The notes under the pieces were generated by a model. The model saw nothing but the letters and a program-made list of their open reading frames with translations. It was not told the DNA's origin and made no database searches. From NCBI RefSeq assembly GCF_003261055.1, contig NZ_CP030073.1, positions 1,054,001-1,118,000 of the forward strand: 64,000 nucleotides of DNA, in the 5' to 3' direction. Position numbers and translations under genes: made by a program. Source of the stretch: Streptomyces cadmiisoli (GTDB lineage Bacteria > Actinomycetota > Actinomycetes > Streptomycetales > Streptomycetaceae). The number at the start of each line of letters is the position of its first letter. The stretch's first letter is position 1. This document shows positions 53,746 through 62,857 of the stretch, piece by piece.

Positions 53746-54707
53746 GCGGCCGGGCCGACGCATGGGTGCGCAACCCGCCGTGTGATCGGCTTCTTGAACG
53801 GGTGGACTCCGGCGGCGGTGTCGCCTTCGCCAAGCGGACGCACGGTGTCTGGGATCACCTGAGCCTGCTGAGCACCGGCGGCTGGGAGGCCGACGGCTGG
53901 CGCCGCTGCGACCAGATGATCTTCAAAGGGGCTGCCGCGCCGACGCCCGCCGTCACACATGAACGCCAGGCCTATCTCGCCTACTTGCGGGAGATCCTGG
54001 ACGACGTGGTCCATCCGCCGGCCGACCCTCGGTGGATCCAGACGATCAGCCTGGACCTGGACTATCTGACCGGCAAGCTGCGCAAACCGGCCTTCGCGCT
54101 GCGCGCCGGTGTGGATCCCCGTCTGCTCAGCTATTGGCAGTGGGAGTACTCCTACAGCGAGCTGCTCCAGCGTTTCGAACTCGGCGACCGGCCCTTCCAG
54201 TTCGCACAGACCCTCACGAGCGGCCTGGTCACACTCAGCCTGCTCGACCTGCCGCGGATCGCGCGCGACCGTCACGTGATCGTCGTGGCACCGGAGAAGA
54301 TGAGGGATCTCGACGAACGCTGGAGCCTCGAACCCGAACACTTCACGTTCCTGCCCGCGCCCAGGTGGCCGGACCGGCGGCCGAACGGCTCGCTTTTCAG
54401 CGACCCCGTCCTGCCCGCGCTGCGTACCTACGCGATCCGTCATCGACTGCTCGGGGACCTCCGGTCCGTCGCGTCCACACGTCCTCGGTTGTACCTGTTC
54501 GAACTGGGCACGTGCGCCCAGTGGCTCATCGCTCGGCTGTTTCGCGCCCAGCCCGGTGACTCGTACCTGGACATGGGGCGATGTCTCGAGGCCTGGTATC
54601 CCGACACGCCGTGGCCCTTGAAGGCACCGGTGACAGCGGTGTACCGGCGCGCCGCGCGTGCCTACTACGGACAGGCGCGCTACCTCGCGCTGCGGGCACG
54701 ACTGTGA
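53742..54707 (+). CDS. unrecognised protein of the sulfotransferase operon
   Basis: 321 residues, soluble, no signal peptide. I do not recognise the family. Notable stretches: VDSGGGVAFAKRTHGVWDHL near the N-terminus, LDLDYLTGKLRKPAFALRAGVDPRLLSYWQWEYSYSELL in the middle, and LYLFELGTCAQWLIARLFRAQPGDSYLDMGRCLEAWYP near the end. The last recalls the nucleotide-sugar end of GT-D (DUF1792) glycosyltransferases, only weakly. GTG start and TGA stop both overlap neighbours by 4 bp. Confidence 0.8.
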   Translation: MSGRADAWVRNPPCDRLLERVDSGGGVAFAKRTHGVWDHLSLLSTGGWEADGWRRCDQMIFKGAAAPTPAVTHERQAYLAYLREILDDVVHPPADPRWIQTISLDLDYLTGKLRKPAFALRAGVDPRLLSYWQWEYSYSELLQRFELGDRPFQFAQTLTSGLVTLSLLDLPRIARDRHVIVVAPEKMRDLDERWSLEPEHFTFLPAPRWPDRRPNGSLFSDPVLPALRTYAIRHRLLGDLRSVASTRPRLYLFELGTCAQWLIARLFRAQPGDSYLDMGRCLEAWYPDTPWPLKAPVTAVYRRAARAYYGQARYLALRARL

Positions 54708-55756
54708 CGGCGCCGCGCACCGTGGTCCTCACCAGTGCCGCGGGCGGTGTCGGCACGGCGGTTCAGCAGGCGGCCGAAGTCAGCGCGCACGCCTACACCG
54801 TCATCGGGCTGAGCTCCGAGCCGGCTCACCTGCTCTCCGGTGCTCCCGCACTGGCCTGTCCGCCGACCCGGGACCGGGTCCGTTTCTCGGAGCGGGTTCT
54901 CGCACTCGTCGAACGGGCCGGCCCCTGTCTGGTGGTGCCGGGCCGGGACGAGGACGCCGTCGTGCTGTGCGAACGGGCCGCCGAACTCGCCCCCTTGGGC
55001 GCATCGCTCACCTCCGGGCCGGGACCGGCCGTGCGGCAGGCCTACGACAAGGCGCTGACTCCCGCTCTCCTGGCCGGCTCGGCGCTGTCCATGGCCCGGA
55101 CGGCGGCCACGCTGCCCGACGCCCTCGCTGTCGCCGAACAGGTGGGCTACCCGCTGTTGATCAAACCGCGTCGCGGGAACGCATCGCGCGGTGTGCGGCT
55201 GGCCCACGGGAGCGGCGAACTGCGCAGGCTGTTCGTCCCCATGCAGGATGTCGCACAGGAGTTGCTGCCTCTCGTGGCCGACGACCGCCGCCCCTGGGAC
55301 CATCACGGGGACGAACGGGCTCAGGTGGGCGAGTACTCCCTTCAGTTCCTGATCGGTCCCGCGGGCGACGACCTGGGATGCTTCGCCTCCCGCAACAACC
55401 TGTCCGGCGGAACACCCCGCCTGGTGGAGGTCGTCGACGCGAGGACACTCGGCATCGGCACCCGCGCCCACGAGGCCCTCACCCGCAGCGGGGCCTGGGG
55501 AGCCTGGAACCTCCAGGGCCGCCTCGCCCCGTGCGGAACCCTCCGGTTCTTCGAGATCAACGCACGGCCGACGGGGCTGACCGGTCTGCGCGCACGGCTC
55601 GGGTTCAACGAACTGGACCGCCTCTACGAGGCCTGCGTACTGCGCCGACTGCCGCCACCGGCCCGGCCGCCCGTGCCGGGCCAGGTCATCGACGTCTCCG
55701 GCCCGCAGGGCGACGCAGGGCCGGTTCTCCGCCGACGAGGGGAGGAGGCCTCATGA
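54704..55756 (+). CDS. ATP-grasp ligase
   Basis: 350 residues. The N-terminal pre-grasp domain starts VVLTSAAGGVGTAVQQAAEV, like carbamoyl-phosphate-synthase-type ATP-grasp proteins. ATP-binding Lys in GYPLLIKPRRGNASRGVRL (about 148-165), and metal-binding FFEINARPTGLTGLRARLGFNELD near the end (E-x-N-x-R-P). Such enzymes join a carboxylate (as acyl phosphate) to an amine. It is the only bond-forming ligase in the operon, so it probably builds the backbone amide of the product. Confidence 0.9.
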   Translation: MTAPRTVVLTSAAGGVGTAVQQAAEVSAHAYTVIGLSSEPAHLLSGAPALACPPTRDRVRFSERVLALVERAGPCLVVPGRDEDAVVLCERAAELAPLGASLTSGPGPAVRQAYDKALTPALLAGSALSMARTAATLPDALAVAEQVGYPLLIKPRRGNASRGVRLAHGSGELRRLFVPMQDVAQELLPLVADDRRPWDHHGDERAQVGEYSLQFLIGPAGDDLGCFASRNNLSGGTPRLVEVVDARTLGIGTRAHEALTRSGAWGAWNLQGRLAPCGTLRFFEINARPTGLTGLRARLGFNELDRLYEACVLRRLPPPARPPVPGQVIDVSGPQGDAGPVLRRRGEEAS

Positions 55757-56574
55757 GTGTGGCGGTGACGGGCTGCCAGGGGTATCTCGGCAGCGCGGTG
55801 GTGGAGCATCTGCGACACGGGGGCACGGCATGCCGGTCCGGTCTCGGCAGACTCCAGGAGTTACGGCCCGGTTCCGTCGACAGCCGTGCCGTCATCCACT
55901 GCGCGGGCGCGCTGCGGTCCCGGCCCGCTCCGGAGATCTGGCACGCCAACGTCGTCTGTCTGACGCCGCTGCTCCGCGCGATCGACCCTGACTGCGTCGT
56001 GGTCCTCGCCTCCTCCCGTGCCGCCGCCGCTCCGCCGAACGAACAGGACCTCTACGGGCGCAGCAAGAACGCCGCCGAGCAGATCGCCGACCAGCACCCC
56101 GGACCGGTGCGCATCGTTCGCCTGACGGTTCTGGCGGGCCCCTCTCCCGCGGGCCTGGGAGATTCCTTCGTCAGCCGGATGACGGACGCGGCGCTGCGCA
56201 CGGGAGCGATCCGGATCCCCGCGGACGAGCGCACCGTCGACTTCCTGGACGTCCGTGAGGCGGCCGCTGTCATGGCCGGGCTCACGGACCCGGCGCGGCC
56301 GTGGCCGGACGCAGAACCCGTGGACGCCACGTCCGGCCCACTGGAACTGACGGCGGTCGCCCGTGCAACGGCCGAGGCGGTGCAGGAAGCGACCGGGCGC
56401 CGCGTCCGCGTCGTACGGACCGGGCTGCCGGCCGGCAGCCGACAGCCGCCGGCCGATCCGACCCGGTGGGCGCGGCTGCGGACCGCCGCCGGGGTGACAC
56501 CCCGCGCGCCGCTTTCCACCATCCGTGACACCGTCCGCGCACGTGTGCGCGCTGGGGAGCTGAGCACACTGTGA
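55753..56574 (+). CDS. NAD-dependent epimerase/dehydratase (extended SDR)
   Basis: 273 residues. VAVTGCQGYLGSAVVEHLRHGG NAD motif, VVVLASSRAAAAPPNEQDLYGRSKNAAEQ with YxxxK active site, DFLDVREAAAVMAGL. Short relative to sugar epimerases (about 310-340). It may modify a sugar nucleotide or reduce an intermediate. ATGA overlap with the ligase gene and GTGA overlap with the next gene. Confidence 0.88.
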   Translation: MSVAVTGCQGYLGSAVVEHLRHGGTACRSGLGRLQELRPGSVDSRAVIHCAGALRSRPAPEIWHANVVCLTPLLRAIDPDCVVVLASSRAAAAPPNEQDLYGRSKNAAEQIADQHPGPVRIVRLTVLAGPSPAGLGDSFVSRMTDAALRTGAIRIPADERTVDFLDVREAAAVMAGLTDPARPWPDAEPVDATSGPLELTAVARATAEAVQEATGRRVRVVRTGLPAGSRQPPADPTRWARLRTAAGVTPRAPLSTIRDTVRARVRAGELSTL

Positions 56575-57404
56575 CCGAACCCGCACAGGTCATCTTCGTC
56601 GCCGCCGGACCGGGACGGTCGGGAGCCGACTCCACCCTCACCGCCTTGAGCGCCCACCCCTTCGTGACCACGGCGCCGGTGTGGAACGTCGCGATGACTG
56701 CGGCTGTGAACCGCCTGCTGGCGCACGCCCCGAACGACGACCACAACTGGCTGCCGCGGCGCGCCGCCCAAGCCCTGACCGACGTGATCGCCAGGCTCGA
56801 CACGGGATCCGCCGCGGACCGCGCGGCGGCCTCCGATCTCCTCAGCCGCACGCGGGCGCGCTCCGTCACGATCCCCGTGTACGGCAGGCTGTGGGTGCCC
56901 GACCCGCTGCCCCGCCGTCACTGGCAGCGGCTGATCAGGGAGACCATGCTGCTGACGGCTTCCGGCGGATCGCATCTGGCGGTGAAGATCGGCCCTCATG
57001 TGTCCCGTCTGGTGGCCGGTGTCCTGGGCCCCGAGGACTGTCTGCTGTTCGCCGTCCGCCATCCGGTGGAGACAGCCGTGCAGTTGGCCGCGTCGCGGGT
57101 CGACGGAATGCGTCCGGACGAGGCCGTGCACTATGTGGACGTCGCTCTGCGCCATGCCCGCCATGTGCTCACCGGACTGGACACGAGGGTCGACCCGGTC
57201 CGGCTGGAGGAGTTGGTGCACTCCCCCGAATCCACCCTCGCCCGAGTGGAGGAGATCACCCGCCTCCCCCGCGTCGCCTGGCCGCCGCACGTGTTCGAAG
57301 CCCTTCCCCACGACGTCGGTCGCGCTCCGGATCTCGACCACCCGCTCGCTCGGGCACACGGTGCGGATCTGACAGCCCTCGCGTCGCAGTGGGGGTACGC
57401 GTGA
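56571..57404 (+). CDS. second sulfotransferase-like protein, divergent P-loop
   Basis: 277 residues. Same layout as the first sulfotransferase: VIFVAAGPGRSGADSTLTALSAHP at the N-terminus and LLFAVRHPVETAVQLAASRVDGM (Arg163, Ser175) for the 3'-phosphate. The PAPS loop is altered (GPGRSGADST instead of GxxRxGTxxL), so activity is less certain. It may sulfate a second position or a different acceptor. Confidence 0.75.
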   Translation: MTEPAQVIFVAAGPGRSGADSTLTALSAHPFVTTAPVWNVAMTAAVNRLLAHAPNDDHNWLPRRAAQALTDVIARLDTGSAADRAAASDLLSRTRARSVTIPVYGRLWVPDPLPRRHWQRLIRETMLLTASGGSHLAVKIGPHVSRLVAGVLGPEDCLLFAVRHPVETAVQLAASRVDGMRPDEAVHYVDVALRHARHVLTGLDTRVDPVRLEELVHSPESTLARVEEITRLPRVAWPPHVFEALPHDVGRAPDLDHPLARAHGADLTALASQWGYA

Positions 57405-58177
57405 ACGGCCTTCCACGGCTCGCGCCACGGGAATTCGGCGACGTCACGCGTTGGTCGTCGCTGCTGCGCCGGTACGGGCTGGCCGTCGCGCCGGCCTGGG
57501 TGACGGGCGGCCGACTCGACCTGCTCCTCGAAGAACACCGACGGGCTTTCGCGTCCGCCGTACCCCGGGACACGACCGCGGCGCGGATGCCCGACGCACA
57601 GACCGGGCAAGGGGTCGGCGAAGTCGCCTATCGTCCCGGGCTGTCCTCCCGGGCCCTGCGCCTCACCACGGCGGCCGCCGATGCCTTTCCGGCGACTCAG
57701 TCGTTTCTGAGGCACTCGACACTGGCCGCGGTGGCGGCCGCTCATCTCGGCGAGGACGCCTCGGTCAACCGGTTCGCGTATCTGACGTACGACGTCGCGC
57801 ACGACACCCCGGTCACACAGTTGCACTACGACCGCAAGCACGCCCTGAAGGCCTATGTGTGCCTGACTCCGGCGCTTCCCGAGTTCGGAGCCCCGGCTTT
57901 CGTACCCGGCTCGCACGATCGCTGCCGGAAAATCCGTGAAGCGCATCTGGCGGCCGGCGTTCCCCAGGACCGGTTGCCCATCACACACGGGCATCACGGT
58001 CACACACCACAGAGTGTGACCGGCCCGGCCGGAACACTGGTCCTCTTCGACACCGACTGCCTTCATCAGGGCGGCACCGTCTCCGCGGGCAACACGCGTC
58101 GTGTCCTGCGCGGCCATTCGCATCCGGCGCCGCGCACCCGCCCGGACGCACCGGACTCTCAGGACCGCTCGCAATAG
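57401..58177 (+). CDS. phytanoyl-CoA dioxygenase-like (PhyH) Fe(II)/2OG oxygenase
   Basis: 258 residues. Iron triad His142-x-Asp144 (QLHYDRKH) and His222 (CLHQGG), with Arg233/234 as candidate 2-oxoglutarate anchor. ALKAYVCLTPALPEFGAPAFVPGSH is the typical PhyH core. Probably hydroxylates the operon product, perhaps making the hydroxyl that is sulfated. Last gene of the operon; GTG start overlaps the previous stop. Confidence 0.88.
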   Translation: MNGLPRLAPREFGDVTRWSSLLRRYGLAVAPAWVTGGRLDLLLEEHRRAFASAVPRDTTAARMPDAQTGQGVGEVAYRPGLSSRALRLTTAAADAFPATQSFLRHSTLAAVAAAHLGEDASVNRFAYLTYDVAHDTPVTQLHYDRKHALKAYVCLTPALPEFGAPAFVPGSHDRCRKIREAHLAAGVPQDRLPITHGHHGHTPQSVTGPAGTLVLFDTDCLHQGGTVSAGNTRRVLRGHSHPAPRTRPDAPDSQDRSQ

Positions 58178-58373
58178 ACACCTCACTCCCCGATGCGGGC
58201 GCCCGCGCTCGACGGCACCCGGTCGTGGTGCCTGCCCGGCGGGCGGCGCCGTGCCCGATGGCGTTTGCGCGGTCACCACCACCAGGAAAGAATCGGGAGA
58301 AAACGGACTCATGGCCTCGGGAGAGGGCCCTGCGCCGAAAGGCCGGGCACCATCCCGGTGGAGGTGGTCGGGC

Positions 58374-59729
58374 GTGCGGCATTACGATCTTGTGCTCCTC
58401 GGGGCGGGCAGCGGCAACATGGTGCTCACCGCGGAACTCGCCCATCTGCGCACCGCCATCGTCGAACCCGACCGCTTCGGCGGCACGTGCCTGAACCGGG
58501 GCTGCATTCCGAGCAAGATGTTCGTCGTCACCGCCGACGCGGCCGAGGGTGCGCGGGAGGCGGCACGGCTCGGTGTCCACGCCGGCGTCGAGCGCGTCGA
58601 CTGGAAGGCCATCCGCGACAGGATCTTCCACCGCATCGACCCACTGCACGACAGCGCGGTCGACTACCGCAGGGCGAACGGGATCGACGTGTTCACGGAA
58701 CCGGGCAGATTCATCGCCCCGAAGGTGGTGCTCGCCGGATCCGAGGAGATCACCGCCGACACGTTCGTGGTGTCCGTCGGCTCACGGCCCACGGTGCCCG
58801 ACATCCCCGGACTCGACGGCGTGCCGTACCACACCTCCGACACCGTCATGCGGATCGACGATCTGCCCGCGTCCATGGCCGTCATCGGCGGCGGTTTCAT
58901 CGCCGCCGAGTTCGGCCATGTGTTCAGCTCGTTCGGTACGGATCTCACGATCGTGCAGCGCGGGCCCCGTCTGCTGATGGCGGAGGACGAACAGGTGTCG
59001 GCGCGGTTCACCGAACTCGTGTCGCGCAGACATCGCGTGCTCCTCGACGCCGCCGTCACCTCAGTCGAACGGCGTGCCGACGGGGTGGCGCTCACCGTGA
59101 CCTGCCCGGGCGGCGACCAGGTCGTGGAGGCGGAGACGCTGCTGGTGTGCGTCGGCCGCCGGCCCAACACCGACCGTCTCGACGCGGCCGCCGGCGGACT
59201 GGCGCTCGACGAGCACGGCCACATCGTGACCGACGACGCCTACCGGACGTCGGTGCCGGGAGTGTGGGCGCTGGGCGACGCGGTGAACCACTTCCAGCTC
59301 AAGCACATGGCGAACGCCGAGTCGCGGGTCGTGCAGCACAACCTGCTCCACCCGCAGGACGTGAAGACCCTGTCGAACCGGGTCGCGCCGCACGCGGTCT
59401 TCACCAGCCCGCAGATCGCCAGTGTCGGACTGACCGAGCAGGAGGCGCGCCGGCGGAAGATCGAGTACCTGGTGAGCGTGCGTGACTACGCGGACGCCGC
59501 GTACGGATGGGCCCTGGAGGACACCACCAGCTTCGTGAAGGTCCTGGCGAATCCGGTCGACCGCACCATCCTGGGCGCGCACATCATCGGGCCGCAGGCC
59601 GCGACCCTCATCCAGCCGCTGATCCAGGCGATGTCACTGGGTCAGACAGCGGACCAGGTCGCCCGGGACGTGCTGTACATCCACCCCGCGCTGACGGAGG
59701 CCGTCGAACAGGCCCTGCTGGACCTGTAG
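58374..59729 (+). CDS. mtr: mycothione reductase
   Basis: 451 residues, class I flavoprotein disulfide reductase. LVLLGAGSGNMVLTAELAHL, redox-active pair in GGTCLNRGCIPSKMFV, VIGGGFIAAEFGHVFSSFG, C-terminal HPALTEAVEQALL with the His-Glu base. Reduces mycothiol disulfide with NADPH, the actinobacterial counterpart of glutathione reductase. GTG 58374 (VRHYDLV) matches known Mtr N-termini and has GGAGGTGG upstream; ATG 58311 with GGGAG is the alternative. Confidence 0.93.
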   Translation: MRHYDLVLLGAGSGNMVLTAELAHLRTAIVEPDRFGGTCLNRGCIPSKMFVVTADAAEGAREAARLGVHAGVERVDWKAIRDRIFHRIDPLHDSAVDYRRANGIDVFTEPGRFIAPKVVLAGSEEITADTFVVSVGSRPTVPDIPGLDGVPYHTSDTVMRIDDLPASMAVIGGGFIAAEFGHVFSSFGTDLTIVQRGPRLLMAEDEQVSARFTELVSRRHRVLLDAAVTSVERRADGVALTVTCPGGDQVVEAETLLVCVGRRPNTDRLDAAAGGLALDEHGHIVTDDAYRTSVPGVWALGDAVNHFQLKHMANAESRVVQHNLLHPQDVKTLSNRVAPHAVFTSPQIASVGLTEQEARRRKIEYLVSVRDYADAAYGWALEDTTSFVKVLANPVDRTILGAHIIGPQAATLIQPLIQAMSLGQTADQVARDVLYIHPALTEAVEQALLDL

Positions 59730-59737
59730 AGGCAGCG

Positions 59738-60211
59738 TCAGTGCGCGGAGACGTTGGCCGTCAGACGCTCCAGCACGGCCTTGGCCTCCCGCGTCTCACG
59801 ATCGCTGAGGTCCGCGGCGCGCGCGATGGCCGCCGGGACGGCGCGGGCGCGCTCACGCAGCTCGACACCCTCCTCGGTGAGGGTGATCTGCACGGAGCGC
59901 TCGTCGTCGACCTGGCGCTCACGCCGGATGAGGCCGTTGGCCTGGAGGCGCTTCAGCAGTGGCGTCAGTGTGCCGTAGTCCAGCTGGAGGAGGGTGCCGA
60001 GGGTCTTGATGGGGAGGGCACCGCGCTCCCACAGGACCAGCATCACCAGGTACTGGGGGTAGGTCAGGTTGATCTCCTCCAGCAGCGGTCGATAGCGGCT
60101 GGTCAACGCCCGCTGCGCCGCGTAGAGCGCGAAGCACAACTGGTCCTCGAGGAGCATGCTCACCTCATCGGCGCCGTCGGACTGCTCCACGCTCTTGTCG
60201 ACCTCGCTCAT
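59738..60211 (-). CDS. ohrR: OhrR-type MarR regulator
   Basis: 157 residues. Reactive Cys26 in LEDQLCFALYAAQRALT, the signature of peroxide-sensing OhrR; winged helix LGTLLQLDYGTLTPLLKRLQANGLIRRERQVDDERSVQITLT. Organic hydroperoxide oxidises the Cys and frees the DNA. No ohr peroxidase gene is adjacent; instead mycothione reductase converges with it and a VOC gene is divergent. GGAGCGG precedes ATG 60211. Confidence 0.95.
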   Translation of the reverse strand: MSEVDKSVEQSDGADEVSMLLEDQLCFALYAAQRALTSRYRPLLEEINLTYPQYLVMLVLWERGALPIKTLGTLLQLDYGTLTPLLKRLQANGLIRRERQVDDERSVQITLTEEGVELRERARAVPAAIARAADLSDRETREAKAVLERLTANVSAH

Positions 60212-60243
60212 GACCGCTCCTCTCCTGTCCTGCTTCCGGTGTC

Positions 60244-60443
60244 CCCCAAGCCTACCCCGCAAGCTCCCATGACGCAATTAGATTGCGCGCAGCTAAAGCG
60301 CGAACACGGCCCAATCACCCTCGACACAGAGGCCTCGCCCATCCCGACCTCGACATCTACCTGCACAAATGCCCCAAAGATACCTATGTCACACTTACCT
60401 TTGGCCCGTTTTCCTTGCGCGCAAGTTAAGTGGACGGTAGGTT
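60244..60443. promoter_or_regulatory. divergent promoters with TTGCGCGCAA-type dyads
   Basis: + strand: TTGCGC (60415-60420), 17 bp, TAGGTT (60438-60443); the palindrome CTTGCGCGCAAG (60414-60425) covers the -35. Minus strand toward ohrR: TTGCGT, 17 bp, TAGGCT (ending near 60251), with TTGCGCGCAG at 60283-60292 upstream. The two related dyads are probably OhrR sites. Nothing else is seen in 60293-60413. Confidence 0.75.
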
Positions 60444-60632
60444 TCCTGTCAGGTTGGGCCGCACGGAAGGGCCGATGCCTCGGCAATCTCCGCCGTCCGC
60501 CGCAGCAGCCGGGGGGCACGAGTCGCCCCGGCTGCGACCAACCGACACACCCCCCCAACAGGAACCGGGTGACGCACAGGGTGCGGACATGGACCGCCCC
60601 GCTCACCCATACCGAGAAATGAGGACACTCCC

Positions 60633-61106
60633 ATGAAGCTGAAGCTCGAAATGATCGTGCTGCCCGTCTCCGACGTCGACCGCGCCAAGAACTTCTACGA
60701 CGCGCTGGGATTCCGCCTGGACGTCGACTACACCGCCAACAGCGAGTTCCGAGTCGTGCACTTCACGCCGTCCGGCTCCGAGTGCTCGATCATCTTCGGT
60801 GAGGGCATGACCCCCCTCGCCCCCGGCTCCATCCAGGGGCTGTACCTCATCGTCGACGACATCGAGGAGGCGCGCGCCGACCTCGTGAGCCGCGGCATCG
60901 AGGTCAGCGAGATCTTCCACGACGCCAACGGGCTCCTGTACCACGGCCATGAGGGCGGGGACGTCACCCACCCCCTCGCGGACCAGGAGCGGCGGGCCGG
61001 CCTGCACCCCGAACGCGCCTCCTACGGCTCGTACGTCACCTTCAGCGACCCGGACGGCAACGGCTGGGTGATCCAGGAGGTCAAGCAGCGCCTGGCCGGC
61101 CGCTGA
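60633..61106 (+). CDS. glyoxalase/VOC-superfamily protein
   Basis: 157 residues, paired beta-alpha-beta-beta-beta modules: MIVLPVSDVDRAKNFYDALGFRLDVDY and YGSYVTFSDPDGNGWVIQEVKQRL. Candidate metal ligands include His in VVHF and Glu in VIQEV. May detoxify an electrophile or oxidised lipid product, fitting control by the divergent OhrR. GAGGACACTCCC precedes the ATG. Confidence 0.9.
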   Translation: MKLKLEMIVLPVSDVDRAKNFYDALGFRLDVDYTANSEFRVVHFTPSGSECSIIFGEGMTPLAPGSIQGLYLIVDDIEEARADLVSRGIEVSEIFHDANGLLYHGHEGGDVTHPLADQERRAGLHPERASYGSYVTFSDPDGNGWVIQEVKQRLAGR

Positions 61107-61134
61107 CCCCCGCACCGAACCCGCCCGAGGGGCT

Positions 61135-61160
61135 GCAACGGGCCGTGTCCGGCCCGTTGC
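61135..61160. terminator. terminator behind the VOC gene
   Basis: GCAACGGGCC (61135-61144) and GGCCCGTTGC (61151-61160), a perfect 10-bp stem with loop GTGTCC, 28 bp after the stop codon. Confidence 0.85.
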
Positions 61161-61354
61161 CCGGAGGGACGGTCCCCTCCCCCGTCCATCCCTCGGCCAT
61201 CCCCGCGACCCGCGCGGTGCGACGGCTCCCGAGCCGTCCACCGGCGGGGAACAGCGCCGCGTGCGCACCGGCAGGGGCCCGTCCGGGCAGTGGCCCGGGC
61301 CGCAGCAGCAATGAGCAACGTGTAACGAGCAACGAACCCGTGAGGAATTCAGCA

Positions 61355-62857
61355 GTGAGCAACGCAGCAGTGATGAACGAGTCCGCCCGCATCTACGACG
61401 TGATCGTGATCGGCGGTGGCCCGGTCGGCGAGAACGTGGCCGAACGCGCCCGCGCGGCGGGACTGAGCGCCGTGATCGTGGAACGCGAACTCCTCGGCGG
61501 AGAGTGCTCGTTCTGGGCCTGCGACCCCAGCAAAGCCCTGCTGCGACCGGTCGTGGCCCGCGCCGACGCAAGCCGAATACCCGGCCTCGACCCGGCCGTC
61601 GCCGGCCCCCTCGACGTCGACGCGGTCCTCGCCCACCGCGACAAAATGTCCTCCTACTGGAAGGACGAGGACCAGGTCGACTGGCTCGACTCCGTCTCCG
61701 TCGACCTCGTCCGCGGCCACGGCCGCCTCACCGGCCCCAAGCAAGTAGCCGTACAGACCCCCGAAGGCGACACCGTCGCACTGACCGCCCGCCACGCCGT
61801 CGCCGTCTCCACCGGCACCCGCGCAGCCCTGCCCCCCATCCCCGGACTCGACACCGTCCGCCCCTGGACCAGCCGCGAAGCCACCAGCGCCGACAAGGTC
61901 CCCGGCCGCCTCGCCGTCGTCGGCGGCGGCGTCGTCGCCGTCGAGATGGCCACCGCCTGGCAGGCCCTCGGCTCCCAGGTCACCATGCTCGTCCTCGAGA
62001 ACAGCCTCCTGGAGCGCATGGAACCCTTCGCCGGCGAACTCGTCGCCGACGGACTGCGCGAAGCAGGCGTCGACATCCGCTTCAACACCACCGTCTCCTC
62101 CCTGACCCGCGACAACAACGCACACAGCGCACACAGCGCAAACAGCGCGAACGGCGAGAGCGGCGCGAGCGGCGAGATACGGATCACCCTGTCCGACGGC
62201 GGACAGCTCACCGCCGACGAGATCCTCCTCGCCACCGGCCGCGCCCCCCAGACCCGCGACCTCGGCCTGGAAACCGTCGGCCTGACACCCGGCGACTGGC
62301 TCACCGTCGACGACACCTTCCAGGTCACCGCCATCGACGGCGGCTGGCTCTACGCCGTCGGCGACGTCAACCGCCGCGCCCTGATGACCCACCAGGGCAA
62401 ATACCAGGCCCGCATCGCCGGCGCCGCCATCGGCGCCCGCGCCAACCGACAGCCCCTCGACACCACCCCCTGGGGCACCCACGTCGCCACCGCCGACCAC
62501 ACCGCCGTCCCCCAGGTCGTCTTCACCACCCCCGAAGTCGCCGCCGTCGGCCTGACCAGCCGCGAAGCCGAACACAGCGGACGCCCCATCAAGACCGTCG
62601 ACTACAACCTCGCCCACGTCGCCGGCGCCCACCAGTACGGCGAGGACTACCGCGGCCACGCCCGCATGCTCGTCGACACCGACCGCAACACCGTCGTCGG
62701 CATCACCTTCGCCGGCCCCGGCGTCGGCGAACTCGTCCACTCCGCCACCATCGCCGTCGCCGGCGAAGTCCCCCTCGACCGCCTCTGGCACGCCGTCCCC
62801 GCCTTCCCCACCCTCGGCGAAATCTGGCTGCGCCTGCTGGAGACCTACCGCGGCTGA
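61355..62857 (+). CDS. class I pyridine nucleotide-disulfide oxidoreductase
   Basis: About 500 residues. VIVIGGGPVGENVAERARAAG FAD motif; redox Cys pair in GGECSFWACDPSKALLRP (C-x4-C); NAD(P) motif VVGGGVVAVEMATAWQALG; YAVGDVNRRALMTHQGKYQAR; C-terminal HAVPAFPTLGEIW. Related to mercuric/dihydrolipoamide reductases, substrate unknown. A low-complexity loop (NNAHSAHSANSANGESGASG) interrupts the NAD domain. GTG 61355 with GAGGA upstream is chosen; ATG 61373 is the alternative. No gene or strong signal is seen in 62858-63075. Confidence 0.88.
   Translation: MSNAAVMNESARIYDVIVIGGGPVGENVAERARAAGLSAVIVERELLGGECSFWACDPSKALLRPVVARADASRIPGLDPAVAGPLDVDAVLAHRDKMSSYWKDEDQVDWLDSVSVDLVRGHGRLTGPKQVAVQTPEGDTVALTARHAVAVSTGTRAALPPIPGLDTVRPWTSREATSADKVPGRLAVVGGGVVAVEMATAWQALGSQVTMLVLENSLLERMEPFAGELVADGLREAGVDIRFNTTVSSLTRDNNAHSAHSANSANGESGASGEIRITLSDGGQLTADEILLATGRAPQTRDLGLETVGLTPGDWLTVDDTFQVTAIDGGWLYAVGDVNRRALMTHQGKYQARIAGAAIGARANRQPLDTTPWGTHVATADHTAVPQVVFTTPEVAAVGLTSREAEHSGRPIKTVDYNLAHVAGAHQYGEDYRGHARMLVDTDRNTVVGITFAGPGVGELVHSATIAVAGEVPLDRLWHAVPAFPTLGEIWLRLLETYRG
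62114..62178. repeat. imperfect in-frame 9-bp repeats coding AHS/ANS units
   Basis: Repeats of CACACAGCG, CAAACAGCG and related nonamers inside the flavoprotein gene. They code for a flexible loop rich in Asn, Ala, Ser and His. Similar AGCAACG units recur around the start of the same gene (61313-61363). Confidence 0.7.
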
